Below, one piece after another: positions 12,001-21,833 of a DNA stretch of 64,000 nucleotides (the first letter of the stretch is position 1; the number at the start of each line of letters is the position of its first letter). Source of the DNA: Meloidogyne chitwoodi (taxonomy: Eukaryota; Nematoda; Chromadorea; Rhabditida; Meloidogynidae); assembly GCA_015183035.1 (NCBI GenBank), contig JACZZP010000012.1, positions 1,860,001-1,924,000 on the forward strand. Reading direction: 5' to 3'. Made by a program: the position numbers and the translations under genes. The notes under the pieces are model-generated. The model saw nothing but the letters and a program-made list of their open reading frames with translations. It was not told the DNA's origin and did no database searches.

Positions 12001-15000
12001 GTAAAAATATTTATAGTTAGTTAGTTCCCCCCTTTTAAATAAAACAACTCCTTCTTTTCTTATTCTTCACCTTTCCCCCTTTTTCTTTACTTCTTCCACG
12101 ACTGGTAAAAATATTATGTGAATGAATGACTGGACTATATTGAAGAATTTTGTCCAATCGATGGAAAAAATCATGAAAATAAAATTAAAAAAAAAGAAAC
12201 AAACACACACTTTGCAATTCAATTTTTAAAGGGTTTTCTATTTTTTATTCTATTTATGACACAGATATACCCTCCTTTATAATATTTATTTATTATTATT
12301 ATTGTTCACCTTTAAAAATATTTCTTTTTCTTTGAATTTTATTTTTGGAAGAATTTAAAAAGAAAAAATAAAAAAAGAAAAAAAATAAAAATGTGTTATT
12401 TAACTAAAAATGTGTTCTCTTCTCTTCAATTTTTTAGTTAAAATTTCTCCTTTTTCCGGTCCCTAAATTTTATTTTTACGTTTAACAAAATTTTAATTTT
12501 TAAAATAAAATAAAAATTAATTAATTAAAATTGAATATTCATCGGTGTAAATAGTAGTACATTTATTTTTATTAATTGGACACTTTGTCGCCAAGATAAA
12601 AAAATCTTTTTTTTAAGTAAATACTTGAAGATTTCTATTTTTTATTAATATACAAAAATTTAATTTAATCCTCTTTAAAAAAATATTATTTATAATTTTT
12701 AACTAAACATCATTTATAAAAATACCCATATTATTATTTAATATTTATTTATTAATTATTGGTCAGTTATATAAATATTTAATCTCTTCTTCTTAATTTG
12801 ATTTTATTTATTTAAAAATAAAATATTTAAAATATTTAATTATTTTATTTAAAAAGAACAAAATATATTTGCAAGTATTTTTAGATTTTTAAAGTTCTCT
12901 AATGTCCCCCAAATTTTTAAAAATTTACCAGATTCTTTTTAAAATAGAAAAAATAATTGATTTTGTTTTTAAATATTTTAGAATTCCCTCATCTCTATTT
13001 TTAATCATTTCCCACGTAAATTAGTCTTGAAATACTGCCCTCAGGCAAAACAAATATATTTAATTTTTCACTTTGTTCTTCCGCTTATTTAAGCAAAAGA
13101 AAAAAAAAACTTGTCTTTCATAAAATTTATATTATTATTTTCTTTCTTTTTTTACAGTTAAATAACCTAATAAATAAATATTTTGATATCCCTCTCATTT
13201 ACAAACCGCCCACCAATAAAAATATTTAAAAATAAAATTTTTAAGAAAAATGTCAAAATGTCGAAAAACAAAAAAGTTTAAAAATCTATAAATTTTTAAA
13301 CTTTCAATAAGAAAAAAAATTCTTAAAAAATATTAGAAATTGATGTTAAAAAATTCCTTTAGGTCAACATTACCATTAGAGTCTGATTTTTATTTTTTTA
13401 AATTAAAGTCCCTTCTACATTAGAGTCTCAAATATTAAAATGATAAAATTAAATTAAATAAAATTAAAATAATATTTATTTTAATTCCAACCTCTAAAGG
13501 AGGCAAAAGGTGAAGAATGCAAAGATGGATGAAATTCTAATAATTCAAAAATACAATTGTTGTTGTTGTTATTTTCATTGAATCCTCGTTTAGTCATTTT
13601 TTAAGAAATATTTTTTTTTAAATTTTTAATGAATAGAAAAATGAATAATAAATTTATTTATTTATTGTGAAATGAGGCAAAAAAAATAAAAAAAAAATAA
13701 AAGAAATAAAAATATAAATTTATGAAATTATTTTTAAATGACAAAATATATTTTGTGGAGAGAAATAATATGAGTGATAGATATTTATTTAATTCTTTTT
13801 TATTTTTTTTTTTAATTTTATATTCTTTAAATATTACAAAAAAAAATTAAAATTAAATTAAAATTAATTAAAAAAAATTTAAATTAAAAGACTAGTAGAA
13901 GAAGAAGACCGGGAAGGTGGAGGAGAATTCGAAAGACTCAAATGTCCCTTCAAATTGAACAAAATTTTTTCTTCTTTTTAGAAAGGTTAGATGACACATT
14001 AAAAAATATATTTTCAAAAAAAATTAATTTATAGTTACCTATTATTTGGCAATTTTATTTTTTTTTTGAAAGAACGCTCTCCAACATTAATTTTCGATAT
14101 AAACTGATAAAAATGACTGATAAAAATAAGAAAAAAATAACTACTAATTTTTAAATAATAGAGAAGTTAAAAGGATTTTTTATTTTTAAAAAATCATCAA
14201 AATTTAATTTAAAAAGAAAATTAAATTTTGATGTACTTTTATTAATTAAAATAAAATAAATAAATAAATATTATTTATTAATTCTGTCAGGTAATTTGTT
14301 AATAATAAATTGTAATAAAATATATAAAACTGGGAAGAGGAAAAATTAATAAAAAAAAATAAATATTTATTTTTAATTGATGCGTAAAAAATAATATTGA
14401 GGAAGAAATACAACAAAACTTGATAGGGCAGATGTAAAGCTTTACTAGTAAATTTGTTGATTATTTAAGAGAGAAGAGAAGAAGAAGAAGAAGAAAAAGA
14501 AATGAATTAGTGAGGCAATTAATATTAAAATATTTTTTAAAATTTAATGGAAGAAAAAAATGGAAAAAGAAGAATTAAGAGACGAAAAAAGGGGATCAGC
14601 ACAGAAGATCGAAACCCATAAGATCGCCATCGAATGAAAACAATTTGTGAAGTTGCCAGTTCGGTCAACTAATAAAACAGTCCTTGTAGGTCCAAGTTGG
14701 AATGGGACCAAATTGTTTTGAAGAGATTTGACCGAACTGGCAAGTTCACAAGTTTTCATACGATCTTTTTAATCTTTTGGGTTTCGATCTTCTGGGTTGG
14801 ACCCCGAAAAAGAAGAAGAAAAAGAAAATATTGAACTAAAAAAATAAAAATAAATAAATATTTTTATTAAAAATAAAAAAATAAATAAATTTATGAAAAA
14901 TAAAATAAATAAAATAAAAAAGCTTTTTCTTGAATATTTTGCTTATTTTATTTTAATTGTTTTTAGCAAAAATGCGCAAAGAGTCCCCTCTATGCTTTTC

Positions 15001-17897
15001 TCTTTGCTCTTTTAAAGTGTTGAGATAATAAATTGAGGGAAAAGAAAGAAAAATTATATTTTTATTATTTTGTGGCAGATGCCAAAGAAAAAGAGAAGAG
15101 AAATATGAGAAAATTGTTTGTTTTGAAATATTAAAAACAAATAAATTAAAAATTAAATTAAAATTGAAGGAAGAAATTATTTTATAAATATTATTTTTTA
15201 TTTATTGAAGATAAAATTAAAAAAATAAAATTTAAAATTAAAAAAAAATTTAAAAGAAAATAAATTTAATTAAAACAATTTTTTTAAGGTCAGATAAAAA
15301 ATAATAAAAAATTAAAAAATAAATAGTTCCACAAATTACCCAATTAATTTAAAAATAAAATAAAAATTAAACAAATAAATAAAATATAATTGTAACTAAT
15401 TAAGTAGAAAAAAAGAAAAAAAATTAAAAAATAAATAAATAACTCATCCATGTACTTAAAAATAATTTAATTATTATTATTTTAGAAAATACTTTAAATA
15501 ATAAACAAACAAATTTGTTGCTTTTCTTTCTTTGTTTTTAAAAAAATATATTTTTCACTCTTTTTCACTGTTTTTCTCATAGTTGTTAAAAAACATTTGA
15601 AGTGTTTTTAAGAGAGAATACAGTGTTCCTAATGTTTCAATAATTTTAATAAAAATTGAGACTCTAATGTAACGGGAAATTTAAATTTTTAAATAAACTC
15701 TCAAATTTAGTCTTTATGATTTTTCAAAGAATTTTTTAATTTTTTTTAAATTTTAAATTTTTTATTAAAAATTAAAGACTCTAATGTACCCGAGAATTAA
15801 TTTAATTAATTTCCTTTGATTTAAAAAATTATTATTTTTTGGAAAATTTTTGCAATTAATTTTTTTACTATTTTTGCTACTAAAAATGCTATAAATAAAT
15901 AAATAAAAATTCTTTAAAAAAAAATATTTATTTTTTTCAGTAAATCCATTTCAATTAGTAAAATTGTTTTTCTTTTTCTTTTCCTTATTTTTGCTTATCA
16001 CATTTAGATTGAATTTATTTTAAATTCACTAGGGAATTTTTTGGAGAAAAATAGTAAAAAAATATTTTCAGGATTATATTATTTTTTTATTTTATTTTTA
16101 AAAATAAAAAAATAAAAATAACCCATCCAAATTAATTTATAAAAAGAAAAAAAAGATGAAAAAGAATGTGAAATATAGAGGGAAAGGGGAAAATTAAAAA
16201 AAAAATAAAAAATATTAAATTTATATAAAAATAAAGAAGAGATAAAATAAATATTACCTATAACCAGGGCCTCCAAAAATATTGACGAAAAAGTTGCAAA
16301 ATATTGAATAAATATTGATGAAAAAATCTCAAAATATTGATAGAAATATTGAAAAATCTGTGAAATATTGACCAAATATTGACGAAATTTTTTACAATTT
16401 GTCATATTTTACCCTTGGTGACATTTTGTCACATCTTGCATTACTGACCATTTGTCATATTTTACTCTTAGTGACATTTTCTAATAGTAGAAAATATACA
16501 GAACCACATAAAATTGCCTGAAACATAAATTCTGTGGCTCTGTGGAAAAAATATAGATCTGTGGATTTTCCCCATAATTTCATTCTCTCAGATTCTGAGA
16601 AAGTTTTCCGCAGATTCCGAGGTGTTTCCTCAGAATCTGCGAGCACCCCAGAATTTTATTGAAACAGATTTTCCCAAGATTCTGTGTTCTGTGCTCAGAA
16701 CCAAAATCTGGGGGTAATTGTGATAGGTCCCTGTTGAATAAACATTGTTTCCATCTATTCGGTTAATCCATTCACAAACCAGGCTATTTTATATTTAGTT
16801 TTGGCCATTCTTTTTTTATTTGAAATTTAGTTATCAGCTAAAAATGTTAAAAAATTTGAAATAGCGTTGAAACAATAAAAAATATATAATAGAACAAAGA
16901 AAAAGCGAATTTTTGACGCGAATTTTTGAAAAAAGTCCAAAATATTGACAAAATATTGAAATATTGACAAAAATCCAAAATATTGAAAAATATTGAAAAT
17001 ATTGAAATCAAAAACCATCCTAGACTCTCCAAACTAACCCAGAAATGTGTTTTTCGTGCATTTCATGCTTCCATTAGTTCGCAAAAAAAATATTGATTTC
17101 AATATTTTTGGAGGCCCTACCTATAACAAACAAAATAAAATAAATATTAAAAAAAAAATAATTAAAAAAAAAATTAATTATTGTACTAGATTAATTGAAT
17201 ATATACAAAAATTAAAGAAAAAATTAAAGGTGAGCAACCCTCCTTTTTGATTTATATTTTTATGTAAAAATTAAAAAATAGATAAATATTTTAAAAATAA
17301 TTAATTAAGAAGGAAAAGATAAAAAATTAGTTTGAAAAAAATAATAAAATAAAATTTTAAAAATTGAAAAAACAAATGGCAAAAAAAGAAAAAGAAAAAA
17401 AGTATTTTAGGCAGGAATTTCAATTTTTAAAAATTAAAAAAAAAATTTTATGGGAAAATGCGCTATCTCCCCTCTTATTCTTACAAAAAATAAAAAAAAA
17501 TGTTCAAATAAATTTCTGGGGAATATATTAATTAAAAAGCTTAAAACACACAGAATAATATATCCATTCCTCTTACAAAAAAATAATAATTAAAAAAAAT
17601 TTAAAAAATAAATTTAAAAAAAATTAAAATTATTCTCCCACCTTTATTATTATTATCTTTGTCATTTGTCTCAGTTAAATTAGTTGTTGTTTTTGAAGTT
17701 TTTAAAATTGTTATTCCCATTTTTGGTATTAAAAATTGATTATTATTTATATTTATATTAATTTTATTAATTTTATTATTTTCTTCTTTTTTTCTTCTTA
17801 ATGAAGACCAATTTTGTTGTTTTTTGACATTTTCTGTTGTTAAACGAGGTTTTCTTCTCAAATCAAAAGTAAATGAACCAAATTTTGATGAAAGCAT
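1..17897 (-). CDS. gap-2: RasGAP of SynGAP/DAB2IP family, gap-2 orthologue (3' end beyond window)
   Basis: This protein stimulates GTP hydrolysis by Ras at membranes. My model shares exons 10066-9810, 9388-9269, 9228-9086, 6671-6532, 6462-6321, 3466-2981 (C2 domain; motif [10 protein letters not shown]), 2905-2764, 2720-2552, 2509-2452, 2403-2379 (25-nt microexon), 1290-981, 567-350 and 233 to beyond base 1. All phases agree. The RasGAP domain shows the arginine-finger region [10 protein letters not shown] and the motif FLRFLCPA, followed by [10 protein letters not shown] near the left edge. A Ser/Gly-rich run interrupts the domain in exon 1290-981. Exon 9228-9086 has the family motif [12 protein letters not shown] and exon 6671-6532 has SRSYESLL. 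The PH-domain core expected between SRSYESLL and C2 was not found. First exons at 17897, 13597 and 10766 all end in phase 1 and can join 10066; a fourth starts at 7119. The C-terminal region is outside the window. Confidence 0.93.
601..955. repeat. Degenerate tandem array, ~18-bp unit based on TCAGAATTTGACCAGAA
   Basis: At least fifteen imperfect copies of a short unit (variants ATCAGAATTTGACCAGA, ATCAGAAATTTATCAGA) fill most of the 413-nt gap-2 intron between exons 1290-981 and 567-350. The later copies are dominated by ATCAGAAATT. No reading frame here is plausible as coding. Related TCAGAATT clusters occur near 35.8-36.0 kb and 37.7-38.0 kb. Confidence 0.85.
1354..1360 (+). promoter_or_regulatory. 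TATA box of copy A gene
   Basis: TATAAAA lies 117 bases upstream of the ATG at 1471. It is followed by a 5' leader of about 85-90 bases that is mostly conserved in copy B (GCTTGCTCTTCATCAACTC, TTTACGACAACAGCTCCA). Copy B has TATATAAAAG at the matching place. TATA boxes are uncommon in broadly expressed nematode genes, so this suggests inducible or element-type transcription. Confidence 0.55.
1471..2014 (+). CDS. Unknown 144-aa Ser-rich, basic protein, copy A
   Basis: Three exons: 1471-1485, 1544-1744 and 1796-2014, with GTGAGT and GTGAGA donors and TTTTCAG and TTTTAAG acceptors. The frame is continuous across both introns. The N-terminal half has a Ser run ([11 protein letters not shown]) and an Arg-rich patch (RPPRRLRRC). 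The C-terminal half has [16 protein letters not shown], a CDEC pair and an acidic tail ([10 protein letters not shown]). I do not recognise the family. The basic patches suggest nuclear or nucleic-acid contact, an inference only. Codons are rich in G/C third positions, unlike gap-2 around it. It is antisense to its host gene and identical in protein sequence to copy B. Confidence 0.75.
2379..2403 (-). CDS. gap-2: 25-nt microexon of gap-2
   Basis: It is flanked by TTTTTATTAG upstream and GTATTT downstream on the minus strand. It supplies residues LVATDYLQ between AYMK and MALGDF, exactly where family members have a matching conserved segment (LIGQKYLKD in vertebrates). Skipping it would break the frame. 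It directly borders the intron that carries copy A of the duplicated element. Confidence 0.85.
3467..6320 (-). other. Long AT-rich intron of gap-2, no coding exon seen
   Basis: This 2.85-kb intron separates the exon ending in GYWSN from the C2 exon. I searched it for the missing PH-domain core and found none. It holds homopolymer-rich A/T sequence, a tRNA-like relic at 5056-5130 and two AGACTCTAAT motifs (about 5844 and 6173). Short ORFs here, such as one at 4221-4412, have compositions expected of random AT-rich DNA. Confidence 0.6.
5056..5130 (-). repeat. Degenerate tRNA-like sequence (tRNA relic or SINE head)
   Basis: On the minus strand it starts GAAAGCC, has an excellent D-arm/A-box (TAGTGTAGTGGTTAGCGC), a B-box-like GGTTCGGTGAC and a 3' end GGCTTC. 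The anticodon arm is not formed properly and the acceptor stem pairs out of register. It is best read as a relic or tRNA-derived SINE rather than a working tRNA. Confidence 0.5.
6827..7119 (-). CDS. gap-2: Internal alternative first exon of gap-2
   Basis: ATG is at 7119 with an acceptor-like AAATAAG three bases upstream, suggesting a trans-spliced start. It encodes 97 codons plus two bases, ending near GRKVFNIR at donor CG/GTTAGA. Phase 2 fits the acceptor of exon 6671-6532. Spliced from the upstream exon 9228-9086 it would be out of frame, so it should be a first exon. It is rich in Ser, Pro and Asn with no known domain. Confidence 0.5.
7123..9085 (-). other. AT-rich intron or alternative promoter region of gap-2
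   Basis: This lies between common exon 9228-9086 and internal first exon 7119. Stretches such as the GA- and TC-rich part near 7430-7560 could be promoter for the 7119 isoform. Nothing else is supported, and overlapping ORFs near 8.04-8.56 kb on both strands are low-complexity. Confidence 0.4.
10481..10766 (-). CDS. gap-2: Alternative first exon of gap-2 with hydrophobic, Cys-rich N-terminus
   Basis: ATG is at 10766, with 95 codons plus one base, joined in phase 1 to 10066. Near the start is a hydrophobic stretch ([18 protein letters not shown]) that could be a membrane anchor, followed by a Cys-rich run (CCCYCCH) that could be acylated. If so, this isoform would be membrane-tethered while the other isoforms are not. 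Membrane behaviour is inferred from composition only. Confidence 0.6.
10767..13491 (-). other. AT-rich upstream or intronic region of gap-2
   Basis: Contains T/C-rich segments (10.77-11.4 kb) upstream of the 10766 first exon, consistent with a promoter, and otherwise low-complexity A/T. AGACTCTAAT-type motifs occur in inverted orientation near 13375 and 13419. Plus-strand ORFs at 10.65-11.38 kb are Phe/Leu/Ser-rich translations of polypyrimidine tracts and were not accepted. Confidence 0.4.
13492..13597 (-). CDS. gap-2: Alternative first exon of gap-2 (second)
   Basis: It is short: ATG at 13597, 35 codons plus one base, with an Asn run followed by [17 protein letters not shown]. The donor is AGAG/GTTGGA. 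It ends in phase 1, matching the acceptor at 10066. The weak point is its small size; the support is phase agreement and its position between two other candidate first exons. Confidence 0.5.
13598..14590. other. AT-rich stretch between gap-2 first exons, no gene seen
   Basis: Low-complexity A/T with short purine runs (near 13.9 kb and 14.48 kb). One AGACTCAAATGTCC motif lies near 13937. No ORF is supported. Confidence 0.4.
14591..14805. mobile_element. MITE-like imperfect inverted repeat, 215 bp
   Basis: The two halves are inverted copies of each other. The left arm contains CAGAAGATCGAAACCCA, ATGAAAAC and TTGCCAGTTCGGTCAA; the right arm carries the same blocks reversed (TTGACCGAACTGGCAA, GTTTTCAT, TGGGTTTCGATCTTCTG). 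Outer ends are GGGGATC and GGACCCC. Arms are about 80 bp around a loop of roughly 50 bp. Both sides abut GAAAAA, a possible short target duplication in low-complexity DNA. Transcribed, it would fold into a long hairpin. Confidence 0.75.
14806..16264. other. AT-rich stretch, no gene seen
   Basis: Low-complexity sequence. It carries two exact GACTCTAAT motifs (15660 and 15778) with the longer form GACTCTAATGTA. The ORF at 16079-16405 on the minus strand is Phe/Tyr/Ile-rich, crosses the left end of the hAT-like element, and is not a credible gene. Confidence 0.4.
16265..17118. mobile_element. Non-autonomous hAT-like transposon, ~854 bp
   Basis: Terminal inverted repeats are AGGGCCTCCAAAAATATTGA on the left and its reverse complement on the right (CAATATTTTTGGAGGCCCT). 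The left terminus begins CAGGG, typical of hAT ends. The flanks carry an identical ACCTATAAC on both sides; an 8-bp CCTATAAC duplication fits hAT insertion. Subterminal regions carry many direct AAATATTGA repeats on both sides. A ~30-bp direct repeat (ATTTGTCATATTTTAC...) occurs twice internally near 16.40 and 16.45 kb. No transposase ORF is present, so it would need one in trans. Confidence 0.85.
17642..17897 (-). CDS. gap-2: Alternative first exon of gap-2 (most distal)
   Basis: It encodes 85 codons plus one base from ATG at 17897, with a basic, Asn-rich N-terminus ([14 protein letters not shown]) and a GT donor at 17641. An acceptor-like TTTTTCAG lies about 35 bases upstream of the ATG, as expected for a trans-spliced start. 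The exon ends in phase 1, the phase needed by the common exon starting at 10066. That agreement is the main reason to assign it to gap-2. No domain is recognised. It could instead be a separate small gene, but no in-frame stop closes it before the donor. Confidence 0.6.
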
Positions 17898-19650
17898 AAT
17901 TTATTATTTTTTAATATTTGAGAAGATAAACCTGAAAAACAAAAATTAATTTTTGTTTTTAAATTTAAAAAAAAATGTTGAAGGGAAAGGAAATTGAAAA
18001 AATAAAAATTGAAATTGCAGGGAATTGGCTTTGTGCTGAAAACAAAAGAACGAGGGCAATTTAAATTTTTAAAATAATTTTTAAATTAATCAGGAAAAAC
18101 AAAGTAATTAATTTTAATTTCTAAAAAATTAATAAAAAAAATAAAATTAATTTTATTTATTTTTTTAAATAATTTTTGATCATTATTAAATTAAATAAAA
18201 ATAAATATTTATTAAAAATAAATATTTTATTATCAATTTAAAAAAAAGATAACAAATTAAGGAATTTAAAAAATAAAAAAATTATTTTTTTTTAATTTAA
18301 ATAATTCTTAATTGATAAAAATAACACATTCTTTAAAAAATATTTTTTTTTAATTTTTATTATTTCAAAATTTAAAATTAAATAATATTTCATTATATTT
18401 TTTAACGTTTAAAAATATAATTTGGGGAGATGAAAATATAATATTATTTTATTTTTTAAATTAATTAATATTTTTGTTAAATTTTAAAAAAGAAAATTAA
18501 ATTAATTATTTTTTACTTTTAAAAAATTGCTTCTCTCTTTCCCCTTTTAAACAATTGACCAGTATTAAGGAAATAAAGCACAGCTATATAAAAATATTTA
18601 TTTTATTTTTTTTAATTAAGGTAAATAAAATATTATAAAATCAAGAAAATGTCCAAAAATTAAAAAAAAATATTTTTTTTAAATAAATATTTAAATAAAT
18701 AATAAATAAATAAGATTGTTTATTAGCCAACAATACACCTCTTATAATATTTATTTATTTATTTTTAACCTTTAATTTCCTTGGAAACGGCTTTTCTAAC
18801 CAGCAAAAGATTTTAAATTAATTTAAAAAAATTTATATTTTTAATTTTGTAAATTATTCTAATAAAAAGGACAGAATTTTAGAATAAATAATAAATTAAA
18901 AAAGATAAAAATTACTTAAGATTATTATTTTTGACAGCTAAACAGAAATTTAGAAGTAAATAAAATTAAACAAGAGAAAAGTAAAGTTTATAGTTTTGAT
19001 AAGTTGCAAAAATTAAGCTTAAATAAAATCTTTTTTCTTCTCTTTCCTATTATTATATACTTAAACAAGTGTGAAAAATGAAGAGATGATTTTTGCAAAA
19101 AAGTAAAAGAAAAAATATTTTTTTATTTATTAAAGAAGAACGTAAGAATTTTATTTTTTCTCTAATTTTTTAACTCAAATTACCTACATTTCTTATATTT
19201 TTTTATTTTTTTTAAAGTAAAAAAACAAAGATTTTTACTTGAAAGTATATAAATAAAATGAGGATAAAAAAGTATAAAAAATAAATTATGAGAAAGAAAA
19301 TCTCTCAAAATAAAAGAAAATAATAATAATTATTATTAGTTTTCTTGAAAATTAGTTAATAAAAAATTATTACTACTATAGTTGTAGTAGTAATAATATT
19401 ATAAGGGTATAAAATCAATTCTTTGTACTCCGAAATTAATAAATAAATAAAAATAATTAAAAAAAAGACGGGAAAATTTGAAAAAAAAATTTAAAAAAAG
19501 AAGGAATTAACAATAAAAATTGGAAGAAAAAAAGACAATTAATAATAATAAAAAAGAAAAAAAATTTAACCTACAAAAATACAAAATTTAAATAAAATAA
19601 TTAATTAAATAAATAAAAAAGAAAATAATTATTAAAATTAGTTGAGTGAA
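17898..19650. other. Gene-poor AT-rich region upstream of gap-2
   Basis: Probably the 5' flank of the most distal gap-2 first exon. Long A/T runs dominate. A perfect 12-bp-arm hairpin sits at 19367-19396 (TTATTACTACTA, loop TAGTTG). I see no coding sequence. Confidence 0.5.
19367..19396. repeat. Short perfect inverted repeat
   Basis: Arms TTATTACTACTA and TAGTAGTAATAA with a 6-nt loop. It stands out from surrounding homopolymer sequence because it contains regularly spaced C/G. There is no clear role. Confidence 0.6.
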
Positions 19651-19745
19651 AGTGCGATAATCTGTGGTTAAGTTAGTTACAACTTTTTTAGGCTTAAATA
19701 AATTAAAGCTGAGGTAAAGGGTTCGATACCCACTGAGAGATTTTT
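19651..19745 (+). repeat. tRNA-like sequence (SINE head or tRNA relic)
   Basis: It has an A-box-like TGTGGTTAAGTTAG and a strong B-box GGTTCGATACC, followed by CACTGAGAG and a run of T's that could stop RNA polymerase III. The 5' acceptor half does not pair with the 3' half. A similar layout occurs at 41.8 kb. Confidence 0.5.
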
Positions 19746-20584
19746 TATTTTTTAAACAATTTAAAATAATTTTGAGTAAATATAACGGAAATAAATGAAG
19801 AAAAAAATATAAAAAATTTTTAAAAAATTTCTAAATAACCTAAAAAAACAAAAAATAACTAAATCATCTTTTATTAAATAATAAAAATTGTCTGTCTTTT
19901 TCTGATGACAAAATATATTTTTCCAAACAAAGTAAAATATTATAGAATTGTGTGTAAAAATAAATAAATATAAAGAGCGTAAAATGACAGCTAAATACAA
20001 AGCTTTTTTATTTTTTTATTTATATGCTTTCACCGCAATAACTAAAAAAGGTGCTTTTTATTGAGATTTTGTGTGCTCGCGCGTAAAAAAATGCAAATGA
20101 ATTTGTTTAAAAATAAATATATTAAAAAATAATTAATAGAAAATTTAAAAATTAAATTTAATACAAAATTCGACAAAAAAATGATTTTTTAATATTTTTT
20201 CTTGAAGCATAGCTTCTTTAAAGCATAAAATCCCCTTTTTAAATGAAATTAGAATTTACAATAAATTTATAAAAAAAACAAATTATTCCTCTCAATCTAT
20301 TATTAAAAAAGCATAATTTAATTGCTTATAAAATTAATTTAAATTCTCATATTTGTTACTTTTTCAAATCGGACAAGAACTTGTCATTATCATTTTTTCA
20401 CTTTTCAAAGTAATTTAAAATAAAATGAATTATTTAGATTTACCATTGATTTTTAAATTAATTAATATTTAAAAAAAATTAAATTCAAGAAGAGCTTCTA
20501 ATAAAAAATATTTTTTATTTCATTGGGTCAACCCATTTGATCAACACCCTTCGAAAATGCATAGTAAAAACACCCCAATAGAAC

Positions 20585-20830
20585 CTAATTTTGCGAAGAC
20601 CAACCTACCATGGTCTTAAAAACGCAAACATAGAACGAATATAACACGAACATACCACGAACATAAAACGAATATAAAACGAACATAAAACGAATATAAA
20701 ACGAACATAACACGAATATAAAACGAACATAACACGAACATAAAACGAACATAAAACGAACATAACACGAACATAAAACGAACATAAAACGGACATAACA
20801 CGAACATAAAACGAAACAAAAATATAAACC
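20585..20830. repeat. 11-bp tandem array next to copy B
   Basis: About 18 copies of a unit that reads CGTTTTATGTT on the minus strand, with regular variants CGTGTTATGTT and CGTTTTATATT. Because 11 is not a multiple of 3 and the unit has no stop codon, three minus-strand frames stay open together. Those ORFs (for example 20605-20973) are artefacts of the repeat. It starts where copies A and B stop matching well (after TTTATATTTTTGTTT). Confidence 0.85.
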
Positions 20831-21059
20831 TGAAAACATATAAAATGTTTACCAACAAATATACATAAAAAATACATAATTATTAGTTTGAGGAAAATAT
20901 AGATAAACATACATACACCTCTATATACATAATTATTTGTTAGGATTATTAAGGCAATAACATTATATATCAAGAAAAATATACATATTTATATGTTGTG
21001 AATTTACACAAGTGTTCTCTTCTTTTCTGGTTTTGGTCTTTCATCTCCATCCTTTTGCT

Positions 21060-21604
21060 TCATTTTTGATTGTCGTCGTTGTCGTTGCTGCTATCCTTGC
21101 TCGTTCCTGCCTTCTTTTCCGCGCCGCACTCATCACATCCCCTCCAAAGAACTTGGCCTTCTATTGAGACTTTAGTGAAGTGGCCAAACAGCTCCAGTCG
21201 ATGAACACCTTTTGGCAAGGGCTTCTTGCGACTTTTCGCGGTGCAGCTGAGAGTGGAGCTGCGAGATGGTCTTGGCTTCTTAAAAAAAAAAGAAAATTTT
21301 GTTTATTAATTTATAGGAAATTTTTTCTCACCTCTTCAAAATTGAGCGAAAGCTTTGCCATTTCCCCAATCCCTTTACCTCCTTCTGAACGACTTGCAGA
21401 TCCTTCACTAATGTTCCCACTTGTAGAAGAGTGAACACAACGACGCAGGCGGCGCGGTGGCCTAATTGTACATGGCGGTGACTCCGACGATGAAGAGGAG
21501 TTTGTGCGCACATGATCATTGATGATTCTAGGCTGAAAATTATTGGATTTGTTAGTTACAAAAATAAGAGTTTAAAAAAAGATACTCACTTTATTAGACT
21601 CCAT
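21060..21604 (-). CDS. Unknown 144-aa Ser-rich, basic protein, copy B
   Basis: Same three-exon structure as copy A: ATG at 21604, first exon 21604-21590, second about 21531-21331, third about 21278-21060. Comparing codons by eye, I find five differences from copy A (one each in Pro, Arg, Gly, Thr and Gly codons) and all are synonymous, so the 144-aa proteins are identical. Introns and leader differ more. It faces away from the FLYWCH-like gene with about 230 bp between the two start codons. Family unknown; notable are the RPPRRLRRC patch, a CDEC pair and an acidic C-terminus. Confidence 0.75.
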
Positions 21605-21717
21605 TCGTAAGTTGGAGCTGTTGTCGTAAATGACCAAGTAGAGTTGATGAAGAGCAAGCTTCAATTTTTGAGTAGACGGTTAGCAAATTGATAAATATGA
21701 AGGAAATTGATGAGTCT

Positions 21718-21727
21718 TTTATATACT
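21718..21727 (-). promoter_or_regulatory. TATA box of copy B unknown gene
   Basis: On the minus strand TATATAAAAG precedes ACTCATCAATTTCCTTC, the same spacing and leader as copy A. Together with the plus-strand TATA at 21756 it forms a compact head-to-head promoter. Confidence 0.55.
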
Positions 21728-21755
21728 TTTTGAGTAAGAACTAACACAATGCGAT

Positions 21756-21762
21756 TATAAAA
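21756..21762 (+). promoter_or_regulatory. TATA box of FLYWCH-like gene
   Basis: TATAAAA lies 78 bases before the ATG at 21834. Leader sequences on the two sides share the word ATCAAC (TATCAACTCTTCTAC here; CATCAACTC in the other gene). Confidence 0.5.
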
Positions 21763-21833
21763 ACCAATGAAAGTCCATTTCAGTATCAACTCTTCTACTC
21801 TAATATCAACAGAATAAACAACAACAAAACAAT

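Noticed and set aside
16079..17032. Minus-strand ORFs 61-108 aa across the hAT-like element
   Set aside because: Low-complexity Phe/Ile/Tyr products of the AAATATTGA repeats; no transposase motif such as a hAT dimerisation domain.
20585..20973. Three overlapping minus-strand ORFs of 80-122 aa with repeating FVLCSCYVRF-like text
   Set aside because: They are produced by an 11-bp tandem array without stop codons, open in all three frames at once.
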